Positions 33,433 to 44,900 of a stretch of 64,000 nt of DNA are shown here, in pieces. The notes under the pieces are model-generated. The model searched no databases. It saw only the letters and a program-made list of their open reading frames with translations, and was not told the origin of the DNA. The stretch's first letter is position 1. Each line of letters starts with the position of its first letter. Source of the DNA: Apostichopus japonicus (taxonomy: Eukaryota > Echinodermata > Holothuroidea > Aspidochirotida > Stichopodidae). Location of the stretch: positions 25,288,876-25,352,875 of the forward strand of contig NC_092567.1 of assembly GCF_037975245.1 (NCBI RefSeq), read 5' to 3'. The position numbers were made by a program, and so were the translations under genes.

Positions 33433-36400
33433 TATTGAAATATTCTGAATTCCATTGAAGTAATTAAAAAACTAGTCTTTATGGCTGACAGGAATTACAA
33501 ACTGCTGACTAGTTGGGTTTTGGTTGATCTATTCTTTCCTGTTGTAGACTATATCTGTCAAGCATCACAGGTATGTTTATAGGGGTGGTGCCTTTAGTGA
33601 CTCTTGGGTCATTGAACAGAATCTCATCTTATTTTCTTTAAGAGGGGTTGGGGGGAGGAGGGGGATGAGGGGGCTTGGGGTCATGGAAATTTAAATTTTT
33701 TATATGTCAGGTGGTGCATTCTGAGGAATATTTTGACTATGCACCAGGTGTAAATGCATGATTGTGCTAATAACTATTGCATGAGGTTGAAAGAAAATGT
33801 GGGGGTGGGTGGGGGGGGGGTGGGTGGGAGGGAATGTATGTGCCCAAACATCCCTACCTGGATCTGTGCCTGCATTTGTATAAGTTCCATGGAGAGATCT
33901 GTAAATTGCCAACCATGTTCTCTTACTCTTGTTTAGTTATATTTTAGTTAAGAACAAAGAACATGCAGAATAATGTTTCACTATGAATGAAATGGAGGGA
34001 GACATTTATCTTTGATTGAAGCAGATTGCGAGATTGGTTATGAATGAAGAAGTAGAGGGCGACATTTAGTCATCAATGAGCAAGATAAAAGGGCAACATA
34101 TGTACTTTATGTGTTTGTAACATAAAGTGGGTGGCATTTGGTTATGGATGGAAGACTGGGAGGTAGAGAGATTGTTACAAAGTGTTTGAAATGTGAAAAT
34201 ATTAGTTGTGTCATGTAAAATGCACCATAGTTGTCATCTTCCCTGTAAAAGGAGTTTTTGTTTTACTCATTGATTGGTTTGTGAGCCTGGTTAGCACTTT
34301 GCACATATCCTCCAATGCTTACAGTGTGATTCTACACCCTAATGTTACTAACAGTACATTGTACATAATTCTCTGTTGGCTGTATTAACCTCCTCATATT
34401 AATATTTGTAATATTCTTTAAAATGACATTGATGTCTGTAGTCATCATTTTTTTATCATATTTTGACCTCTTTTAGCACTCACCTTGTACAGTTCTTCAT
34501 TCTTGCATTAGTTTATACATTCTGTGTAATTATTCCTGCTAAGTCAATATTTTTTGGTGAATGGTTGAAAGAAAACTTTAAATTTTGCTTTCCTGGGTTT
34601 CCTTGAGTAATTGTTATGAACACTTGGGTCTTACATAGGAGATGGTGTCAAACTTCAAAAAAGGAATAAAAGTTAAGATGTTACCTCAGATGGTGTCAAA
34701 CTTCAAAAAGGTATAAAAGTTAAGATGTTACCTCAGATGGTGTCAAACTTCAAAAAAGTATAAAAGTTAAGTGTCATTTTTACTCACCCCAGACACTCTT
34801 TACACGAGTTATAAATAAATCCAGAAGCAAATCAAAATAGTAGAATGGTTTTGACCATGTTTCTCTTACATCTGAAATGGAAGTTTGCCAATGCTAACAA
34901 ACTCCGTTGTCACAGGGAGGTTAATTTCAAACAGTATGCAGATGATTGGTAAGCTGCTTCATGTATGTAGGACCAGCGGCGGCCCTCAATGTCCGTCAAA
35001 ATATGGATGACTAGCGCAGTCATCCAATTAGAGTAACTTTCGTCAATTTCTAGAATGCTTTTGACATCACTAAAGAAGGTGAAAATGGTTGCTGTAAATG
35101 AACCAAGCAAAACCAAACAAAATTCATGGCCGTAAAATGTATCCTGGCAATATTAACACAGGACAATAAATATATAATGCAGGGAATATAGTGACTTCCA
35201 ATCTTTTCAGGTCTTTTGAAAAACTGAAATTGTGTATCCAGGGTGTTCATTGGTGTTGTATGTGTACGAGGGGGATTTTATAAGTATGTACTTGTTAACT
35301 GGTTCTTTTACTCATGGACACAAAAAAAAAATCAATTTGTTATTAATATTCAAAATGTATAGAAATGAAAACATTTTGGTACAATTTTAAGTTTTAACCA
35401 CGTTTTTTATATGGTACTGTACACTTGTACATAAAACGTAGAGTAGGGCTTTAGGAATGGAGTGCAAATTAAGATTTCTGTAAACAGCGATTTGACGTGT
35501 CAGCTTTAAGAATTTTAATTGATATTCTGTAAACGTGACTGATGTTTGTAATATTTGTATTTAAACCCAATACAAGAGACCTATCAATAATGTTGGACTT
35601 TAGGGGGATCTTCCTAATTATATAGTTTGTTTGAACCAAGAGTTTGAAAATCAGTGAGGGGTTCCTCCCTCAGAGACAAAGATTACTAGCCCAGATGTCA
35701 TAATACTTCATATTTTAAGTTTTCAGTTGTTTTGTTAATCGGTGATGTCAGGCAGTTTTGAAGTTAGTTCAATTTTTTTTAAAGATACCATAATATTTTA
35801 TGTTAACCCAGCTTATTTCATGTACTTAAAGGCAGCAGTTAATTTTGACAGAAGGAAAATATTTTGTGACTAACATTTGATCTAAGCAGAGGGAAAGCAC
35901 CTTCATTAGTTAGGTTTATCAATTCTGCAGGAGTCAGTCTATTGCAAATGAAGTTTTAGAAGATATTTATATTTTGTAGAAGATTTTTAAAAGATATAAA
36001 AAGGTCTTGTGGTCATCACCCTGAAATATTGAAACATATTGATTGGTTTTTAATTAAAAATCAATCAATTTCTTGATTACCTGGCCATTTGCTATATAAC
36101 ATAATACTTGTAAAATGTTATGTCATTCAAGCCTTCTAAAATAAATAAGCCTTTAAGTAAATTACTACTGTTCAAAGAATTGTTTAGAAGTAAATTTATG
36201 GACATTTAAAAGTAGAATATAATTATAAGCATCCTGCATGGTAAATGTTTCATTCAGTTCTACAGCTGTTTTTGAGATACATTTTCGTTTGGTGTGACGT
36301 TGAAACATTAAATATGGTAGTTTAAGCAGCTTTTTGCATTTTGTCGCCATTTTCGCACCCGTTTGACACTTTTTTACATTAACAGTATTCATCCCAAAAC

Positions 36401-36892
36401 AGCAAAGAAAGATATTAGCATGGTTTTCCCCTGCCAAGAGCATTAATTGGCGAGTAAATAAGGACTTCTGCAGATAATGAGTTGAGTGTCTTCAGACAAA
36501 TTCTTCATTTAATTTTAATCGCATGCAGTTCCCCAAATTCCCAAGTTTTAATTCAACCAATCAGTGAATAGCTAATATGTTGATTACGAGCCGTTGCTTA
36601 AAATATGTTCATTCACAGCAGTCAGAAAAAGTGACGTTGGTATCACAGCCATACACAATGTTCACAAATAAAGCATAGTGTTGTGAATAGATAAGCTAGT
36701 TATGTATGTCGTTATGGCATCGTGGGGTCAAGGAGGTTGAGAAAATCATAGAAAAGGAAACAAAAAGCTGCTTTAAAAGGGAACCATATAGTATTCATAG
36801 TGAGACTAAAAGTTTAGAAATATTGAAGTTTACATATTTTCCTTCGGCATTTGCCTCATCTTTAGTACAAATATCTGTCATGTCAGGCCACT
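33433..36892. other. 3' flank of tetraspanin 1, no gene recognised
   Basis: A G-run patch lies at 33640-33680 and 33798-33832, and a three-unit repeat at 34625. The rest is AT-rich and may be long 3' untranslated sequence. Confidence 0.45.
34625..34770. repeat. 48-bp tandem repeat, three units
   Basis: Unit: gatggtgtcaaacttcaaaa, then taaaagttaagatgttacct. Three near-identical copies. Confidence 0.9.
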
Positions 36893-37320
36893 TAGCTTCT
36901 CGGTTTTTGGCTAAGATCATGTTTAGTATATGTTCCCTTTCGAGGGGAATGGTGATGCACACCTGACGATGATCACACAGTCACAGTCCCGATGCAAGGG
37001 GACTGGGGTTAGAAGCGGATCAGTCGTTCGGTAGTTTGGTTTTCGTGCCCAGGTTCTTTCCTGGGCGACTTGTCCTTAAAAAAGTATTTTCTCGGCCTTT
37101 TGGCTAAGATCATGTGTAGTATCTGTTCCCTTTCGAGGGGAATGGTGATGCACACGCGACGATGATCACACAGTCACAGTTCCAATGCAAGGGGAATGGG
37201 GCTGAGAGCGGATCAGTCGTTCGGTTTTCATGCCCAGGTTCTTTCCTGGGTGACTTTTTCTTAAAAAGTATCTTGGCTAAGATCAATTGTATTAAGTATC
37301 TGTTCTTTTCAGTTCATGTA
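36893..37320 (+). pseudogene. Tandem U2 snRNA-derived repeat, two long units and a fragment
   Basis: The unit at 37087 opens ttctcggccttttggctaag followed by atcatgtgtagtatctgttc. This matches the 5' end of U2 snRNA including the branch-site-pairing GUAGUA; the unit at 36893 is slightly diverged. After about base 45 they leave U2 and share a non-U2 body of about 145 bases ending in a gcccagg/cctgggc hairpin. A fragment at 37269 follows U2 further (tatctgttcttttcagtt). Likely retro-derived or a snRNA-headed SINE rather than working U2, since stem II and the Sm site are not recognisable. Confidence 0.75.
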
Positions 37321-37610
37321 GAGTTACACAGTAGATTGTTCACTGACCTTTGACCTATCTACAGTAGATTCCAAGGGACTTTTGATACTTGACGTATTAA
37401 AGACGGTCTTGACCATACCAGTATAGTATCGATAAACGGAAAATGGGGTTGCTAGTGGAACAAGTTGTTTGGTTTCCCGGGGTGACCTTTCTTAACATTT
37501 GAAAATGCACCCTTTAATACTACTGCCATAACTGTTTACCTGCCTCAGACACTTTAATTGGCTCTCGCGGTAGATCACATGATATTTGAGCTGTGTAAGT
37601 GACTTATCCA

Positions 37611-38060
37611 CAAGGGCGGCGGAACCGGGGGGGCACAGGGGGCACGTGCCCCCCCACTTTTCCTCAGGGTTAAAAATGTGCCCTTTCTCTACATAAAAAT
37701 TGAGGTGTCTCAAATTAGCAAGAGGCCAGGGAACCAGAATGAACACTCGGGAAGGGCCGTTTCCGGCCATCTGAGGGGTTTGTAAAAGCAAAAATTTTCT
37801 TGTACGCCATCCGATGGTGGCGCTCCGCTCAGATAGTCTTGCATACAACTTTAGATATTGCAGTGCTACTATGCATATTTTCCATGAAAGGGGGGGGGGG
37901 GGCGGGCGTTGATGGAGGGATGTGTATACGCTAAAAAGATAATACAGACAGAGTTATAAAAGGGTACTAAATATAAGGCAATATCAGTCGAATCGAATTC
38001 CTGCAAAGTGCCCTTTGATGTCGGTGCCCCCCCAGATTAAAAGTGCTTCCGCCGCCCTTG
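37611..38060. mobile_element. hAT-type MITE, CAAGGGCGGCGGAA family
   Basis: Perfect 14-bp terminal inverted repeats (caagggcggcggaa and ttccgccgcccttg) and a perfect 8-bp duplication cttatcca (37603-37610, 38061-38068). The core shares ggtggcgctccgct and ccggccatctgagg-like sequence with the CAGTGGC and CAGGCGCG families. Confidence 0.95.
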
Positions 38061-38907
38061 CTTATCCAAGCTCGTTCCCTCGGCTAAGCATGGCAAATTG
38101 ATTATGTAATACACAGGCTAACGTTCCAGAGTAATAATTTTGGAAAGTGAAGAAGTGGGCAGTGGCGAAAAATTAACGGCAGTCTAACGAAAGGGCAGAT
38201 TTTCAAATGAAAAGTGTTTCTATTGAGGTGTATTCATTTGTCATTCTACCAGACTTTATTTATATCTTTTAAACTAATTAAGGTTGCATTGTTTCTAACT
38301 TATGTATACTGCTTTCATCTTCGTTGCATTATAATTTATCTTGAGAACTTCCTGTTCTACTTAATAATCTGTTTAAAGGAATTTGTAGATGTAGTAATTA
38401 TAGAGCTGTTTGCATCAGCATGTTAGTGATTTCCAGATCCCAGTATTTAAGGAGAAAGAAGAATAAATTGAAAGTGAATTTGCATAAGACAAAGCTTGAA
38501 GTGTTGGAAGTAGCTATCCTGTGTTTGCATTTTCATGAATAAAGAGGCCATTTTCTTTGGTAGATAATTAGAATATACTATGTGAATGTGTACATAGTAA
38601 CCTCTAGGCTTTAACTTCCATGCATCATAGCTTCCTTGGTTTTACTAAAAAATACATCTTTTCTCTTTGAATGATGTTGTGTCCCTGGTAACTATAGCAA
38701 CAGTCTTGTGGCATCTTTTAAATACCTTTTATCAATAAGAATTTGTGATTTTACTTACGACTTGAAATATAATTAGTTTATTCAAGTATGCATTTGTTAC
38801 AAGAGTGTCTTTATTGTAGTTGTCCATTCAAATTAAAACCATGGATTGGAGTTCGCAGTGACTACAGAAACCTGAAACAGGATGCATATATATTGGGATA
38901 TATGGTA

Positions 38908-39222
38908 AGAGCGTGGTGGCTAATTGGCTAAGGCGTCGGACTTGTGATCCAAGGATGCTGGTTCGATTCCTGCCTAGTTCATTACGTTTTGTCCTTGGGC
39001 AAGATGCTTTATCTCACTTGCCTTGCTCCACCCAGGGGTTAAATAGGTACCTGTGAGGTAACTTGTCATTGGGTGCAGTATATAACTGCTGCCGACTGGA
39101 GGGATTGTCTCTGGGACAGGTTATCATTAACCAGGGGTAATAAAACGTCTGTAAAGCGCTTTGAGACCTATCGCTGGTATAAAGCGCTATATAAAAACCA
39201 AATATTATATATTATTATAAAT
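38908..39222 (+). mobile_element. SINE family A, full-length copy
   Basis: Same head, body and paired GCGCTTT tail as the copy at 27648, ending in aaatattatatattatta. It lies between the two tetraspanins. Confidence 0.93.
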
Positions 39223-41805
39223 ATATATATCTGGGGAAGGTAGAGACAGAATATAGACTACATGAAAAGATAGACAAGGTCATTGTTTTGATGCAATGAT
39301 TTTAATGTTAGCATACATATACCCACAGGCAGTTACTATTTAAAACATTTCCCTGTTAAACTACAATAAGTACTACATATTAAATGTTATCTATGAAAGG
39401 AGAAAGATGATATAACAGAGTTCGTTGCCATAGAAACCAAGCACATAGCAAATGGCATACTTTCAAGCCTCACAACTCATAATGATAGTTTATAAAATCT
39501 TAACAGTGTATCACCCTTTCACCCTCATAGTATTATACTATAGTGTTAAAATGATGTAATTTGCTGGAGCCCATTATTGTCCTCCAAATTGATGTGCAAC
39601 ACTCTTTCATAAATTATGATATTATAATAAGGACAATGGGGGTATCCCCTCCAACAAATCTACAACAGCTTCAGGATTATCCTGCTCCAAGAATACATTT
39701 TTCAGCCTCTTTGAGTCTTAATCCTTTCCAACTGCCAAAGGAAGACCATATTTCACATGGTCTATATGATATGGGGAGGGTCATGTCAGTTTTGATGATT
39801 AAAATTGTGTCACATTAGTCACATGTGTGTCACATAAGTAAGTTTTAGATTCGATATCATAATGTGACAACTTGTTTGTACTTGCTTGACATTTCGAATC
39901 ATATATATATGTGTAAAGCATAACATGATACATGCAAAAAGTACAACTGTAAACAAATTAAACCGTCACTGCTGCTAAACTACAGAAAAGAATAAAAATA
40001 CAGTCACATCTTGCTTGTTATGCTTGTTAAGTTATAAATAAGCCATGAAAGAAGTTCCTTTAGAAAATTTCAGATGAAAGTGGTTGATGGTACATTAAAA
40101 CAAGAACAAGAAATATCTAAAAGAATTGACATTATTACTGTGCGTATTAAATATGACAGTTCTAAAAAAACACAAACTGTTGATTCACTTCATTGATTCA
40201 AATTCTAACTGTTGACTTAAAATATTAGCCTCTATGACAGCGCTAAAAAACACACAAAATGTTGATTAACTTCATTGATTCAAATACTACTGTTGACTTA
40301 AACTATTAGCCTCTATGACAGCGCTAAAAAACACACAAAATGTTGATTAACTTCATTGATTCAAATTCTAACCGTTGACTTAAAATATTAGCCTCTTAGC
40401 AAGATTGCTTTTATCTGAACACAATATATTAAATGCAAATTAAATTTGCATGAAAAAATAATAACATTAAAGTTAGTACCATTGATATATATAGTTACTG
40501 CAAAAGAGGTAAAATGATGTGTCATTACATAAGCATTATCAAAACATAGCTACATCACACGGGAGGTTTAGTGATTCTGGTTCTCTGAGTTGTTTTTTTT
40601 TGGTTTGCTTTTTTTTGGTTTGATTTTATTTACCAAATTTTGTTGATCACAATACTCAAGTATTGACAGAGAATTAGATCAAAGAATGACAATGAAACTA
40701 AACAACATACAATTGCAATAAAATATTCCTTCCCTCCCATCACCCCTTCAACCCACCCCACCCACTTGGAACAGTGCTTAAACCCTAGTTAAGGTAATTA
40801 TCCCATGTAAGACTCCAGCACATTAATGTTCTAAACGGAAATGTTGAGAGATCCCTCCAAATTGTAGCATGCAGTAATGAATACTATACATGTTTACAAA
40901 CATTTTTAATACCTAAAAAAAATTACTTTAAAGTACCACATGATATAAATTTACACAAAATAGTCAATGAATGAATACCTGTCAATAAAAACAATGGATA
41001 CATACCATAATATACAAAGAAAATGAAAAATCTCCAGTTATAATAGAATTCATGCAATTACAATTGTTTTTCTTACATTCCATACCTACCTTTGAAAAGA
41101 TGGCTTATTCAGGAATTGAAAAGTGAAAAACCACAGAAAATGCTCTCTGCACTTCTGAAAATATTTATTTACCCTTTCTTCTCTATCTATTCCCCTCCCT
41201 TTTTAGGCAGGAGGGATGGGGGGGGGGGGTGCTGGCAGTGGCATTTAAACAATAATGGAGTACTTTGAGATGTTTAAGTTCATAATCCAAATTTTGGACT
41301 TTTTGATGTGTTTGTTTGCATATTTCTAGCAGTAATGTTCAAATCACACATCAAAAATGATAGTTTAGCTGACCACTCTCTAAGCAATAACTAAATCTGC
41401 AGGTAAAATTATCATCAAAATGACATGATTTATATTATCTGTAGATATTATTTGCAAGTGCTTGTATCGTCCAGCAGCTCAAATGGTCTTTGAAACAATC
41501 AAACAAAAGTATTTCACTAATTTCATAATAAGATACAGTTAGGGCACAAGATTAATCGGTTGATTCCTATTCCTAAAGTCCACACAAGAAGTCATAACTG
41601 ATCTGTGAATTTCATTTTTCTGTACTTCTCTTTACAAACTTAACAGAAGTCCATATCTCTGCCATGTTCTGACCACTGATACAAAAATTTAACAAGTGTG
41701 AAAAGTGTAATTTTTTTTTTTTGGTTTACCTATACAAGCCCTGCAAAAGCGATTATCTTTCTTAATCTCGTGGACGAGACATATTACCCTGTTGTAAAAA
41801 TTGAC
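39223..41805. other. Intergenic or 3' flank of tetraspanin 2
   Basis: AT-rich, with an 83-bp tandem repeat near 40150 and C/G runs at 40730 and 41218. It probably includes the 3' untranslated region of the minus-strand tetraspanin. Confidence 0.45.
40150..40395. repeat. 83-bp tandem repeat, three units
   Basis: Unit words: tgttgattaacttcattgat, tcaaattctaactgttgact, ttagcctctatgacagcgct. Three copies of high identity. Confidence 0.9.
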
Positions 41806-41937
41806 TCATATTAATTGTCGGAAGAGACAGCAAGCAAAGATCATTCCAAAGATCTGGATGGTACAGACAGCGATACCCAGACCGGCCAAGATGGTAGCGT
41901 ACTGGATCACCTTGTCTCGAATAACTTGATAACAACC
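41806..41937 (-). CDS. Tetraspanin 2 exon 6 (TM4, stop)
   Basis: 43 codons and TGA: GCYQVIRDKVIQYATILAG, TM4, then FACCLFRQLI. Acceptor ttttacag. Confidence 0.95.
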   Translation of the reverse strand, partial: GCYQVIRDKVIQYATILAGLGIAVCTIQIFGMIFACCLFRQLI

Positions 41938-44900
41938 CTGTAAAATGAGACCGTACGAATACAATTACAAAAACTCGAATAGGATATAATATTGCATATG
42001 TTTTGACACCTGATGAAAGTTTAGAATGTAATTTTAGAGAGTTAAATTGTGTTTGCAAGATTTCCCACAATGCACTGTGTGAGCACACATTACAGTAAAT
42101 GGAGCTAATGTATTCAACATCTCTATAACAATGATGTGATTCCATCATTGTATCATGTATAACAGAAAACTCCCAGACATACATACCATTGTTGCTCACA
42201 AAACCATTCCCTGTACAGTAAATTTAGCTAATGTATCAACCATCTCTATAACAATGATGTGATTCCATCATTGTATCATGTATAACCATAGGCGTAGGAG
42301 CCCAATTTGATTTGGGGGGGGGGGGTGGGGGGCTGTAACGACTTGCCCAAAAAATATAACCAAAATTTTTTCAACATGTTAATATGCATATCATATAGAC
42401 ATGCATCGGCTATTACATTGTATGCCAATAACATAAAATCATTTGCCGTGTTATTACCCTTCCATATTGGTAATAATTATTTGGGAAGACGTTACAATAA
42501 TCATGATAATAATAATACCAGTTTAACCATTGAAAAACACATTGCAATTTTTTTTTCTTTCAGTAGGTGCCCGAAAAATTCTCATCATATTGCCCGAATT
42601 TTCACAAAAACTTTTGGTTGGGGGGGGCTGCAGCCCCCCCCCCCCCAAGCCTCCTACGCCTATGTGTATAACAGTAAACTACCAGACATACATACCATAT
42701 CATAGATTAGAGTAGTGTCAGAACCACTGACACAGGCATCCCTGTTGGCTACATCATTGTTCTTGCAACAGGAATCCGGGACTTTTTCTCCGCCACTTCC
42801 CTTAAACCACTCTGACATGCTATATGTTGCTATTGCCACAGTTGCGTTACCATCTACACCGCAACACTTAAACTGTTTGGAAAAGAGAAAAGTGTTTTGT
42901 AAACAAAGAAAAACTTTAAAATTATATGACAATTTTGGAACATAAAGTAAAACCCAACCCATCTTTACAAGCCCATCTCATTCACAGTAATGCAATTTTT
43001 TGGGGCATCCTCTAGGTCGGTTGAAATATAAGGGTGGGATTTAATTCATTAGTTACGAATGTCGTTCTAAAAGATTTGATTGTTGAACAGTGACCTCGCA
43101 TAAAAACTTAAAGATACTGCTAATGACTTTTTCTCTTCAAAGTGACTAGATTTTCACAATCGGTTTAAATTGTATAGTGACTTGACGTAGTACTATTTTA
43201 AGCCTTGTTTTTGAGACTTAATGACACGTAATTGTAACGTTTTGAGATTACACCAATGCATGATGGGATTACATAGAAGGATAGTGAACTTGCATGGATA
43301 TAAATTGACATTACATCGATGAGCTTTACATCATTGAATACAGATTTTTACATCAAACGATTCTAGACAAAATAAGGTGATTTGACTCAAATAAATACAA
43401 ACCAAATATATTGTAGCAAAAGAGGTCCACTGTTTCTTTGTTTTTTTACACAGGACATTACAAGCTAACATTAAATACACCCCCAAGTTTATTCTTTCCC
43501 TTCTTCCTGTATGTAATCCCAGCCTGTACTTCAGATTTATTCTCTTAATTCTTTCTGTACGTAATCCCAGCCTGTGTGCAAGTGTTTATTTCAGATTTAT
43601 TCTCTTACATCGCTCTGTACTGTACGTAATCCCAGCCTGTATATAAGTGTGTATTTCAGATTTATTCTCTTACATTGCAGCTCTGTACGTAATCCCAGCC
43701 TGTATGTAAGTTAGTGTTTATTTCAGATTTATTCTCTTACTTCGTTCTGTACGTAATCCCAGCCTGTATGTAAGTGTGTATTTCAGATTTATTCTCTTAC
43801 AACGCTCTGTACTGTACGTAATCCCAGCCTGTATATAAGTGTGTATTTCAGATTTATTCTCTTACATTGCAGCTCTGTACGTAATCCCAGCCTGTATGTA
43901 AGTTAGTGTTTATTTCAGATTTATTCTCTTACTTCGTTCTGTACGTAATCCCAGCCTGTATGTAAGTGTGTATTTCAGATTTATTCTCTTACTTCGTTCT
44001 GTACGAAATCCCAGCCTGTGTGCAAGTGTTTATTTCAGATTTATTCTCTTACTTAGTTCTGTACGTAATCCCAGCCTGTATGTAAGTGTGTATTTCAGAT
44101 TTATTCTCTTACATCGCTCTGTACTGTACATAATCCCAGCCTGTATATAAGTGTGTATTTCAGATTTATTCTCTTACAACGCTCTGTACTGTACGTAATC
44201 CCAGCCTGTATATAAGTGTGTATTTCAGATTTATTCTTTTGCATCGCTCTGTACGTAATCCCAGCCTGTACGTAAGTCAGTGTGTATTTCAGATTTATTC
44301 TCTAACTTTGTACTGTACTTAATCCCAGCCTGTATGTTAGTTAGTGTGTATTTCAGATTTATTCTCTTACATCGTTCTGTACGTGATCCCAGCCTGTATG
44401 TAAGTAAGTGTGTATTTCAGATTTATTCTCTTACATCGCTCTGTACTGTACGTAATCCCAGCCTGTATGTTAGTTAGTGTGTATTTCAGATTTATTCTCT
44501 TACTTCGTTCTGTACGTAATCCCAGCCTATATATAAGTGTGTATTTCAGATTTATTCTCTTACATCACTCTGTATGTAATCCCAGCCTGTATGTAAGTGT
44601 GTATTTCAGATTTATTCTCTTACATCGCTCTGTACTGTACGTAATCCCAGCCTGTATATAAGTGTGTATTTCAGATTTATTCTCTTACTTCATTCTGTAC
44701 GTAATCCCAGCCCGTATGTAAGTTAGTGTGTATTTCAGATTTATTCTCTTACTTCGTTCTGTACGTAATCCCAGCCCGTATGTAAGTTAGTGTGTATTTC
44801 AGATTTATTCTCTTACTTCGTTCTGTACGTAATCCCAGCCTGTGTGCAAAGGTTTATTTCAGATTTATTTCTTACTTCGTTCTGTACGTAATCCCAGCCT

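Noticed and set aside
36893-37320. Working U2 snRNA gene
   Set aside because: Sequence leaves U2 after about 45 bases; no Sm site or U2 3' stem-loops are recognisable.
43968-44661. Repeated plus-strand frames reading YFRFILLLRS
   Set aside because: They arise from the minisatellite period; the real signal is the minus-strand exon-end copy.
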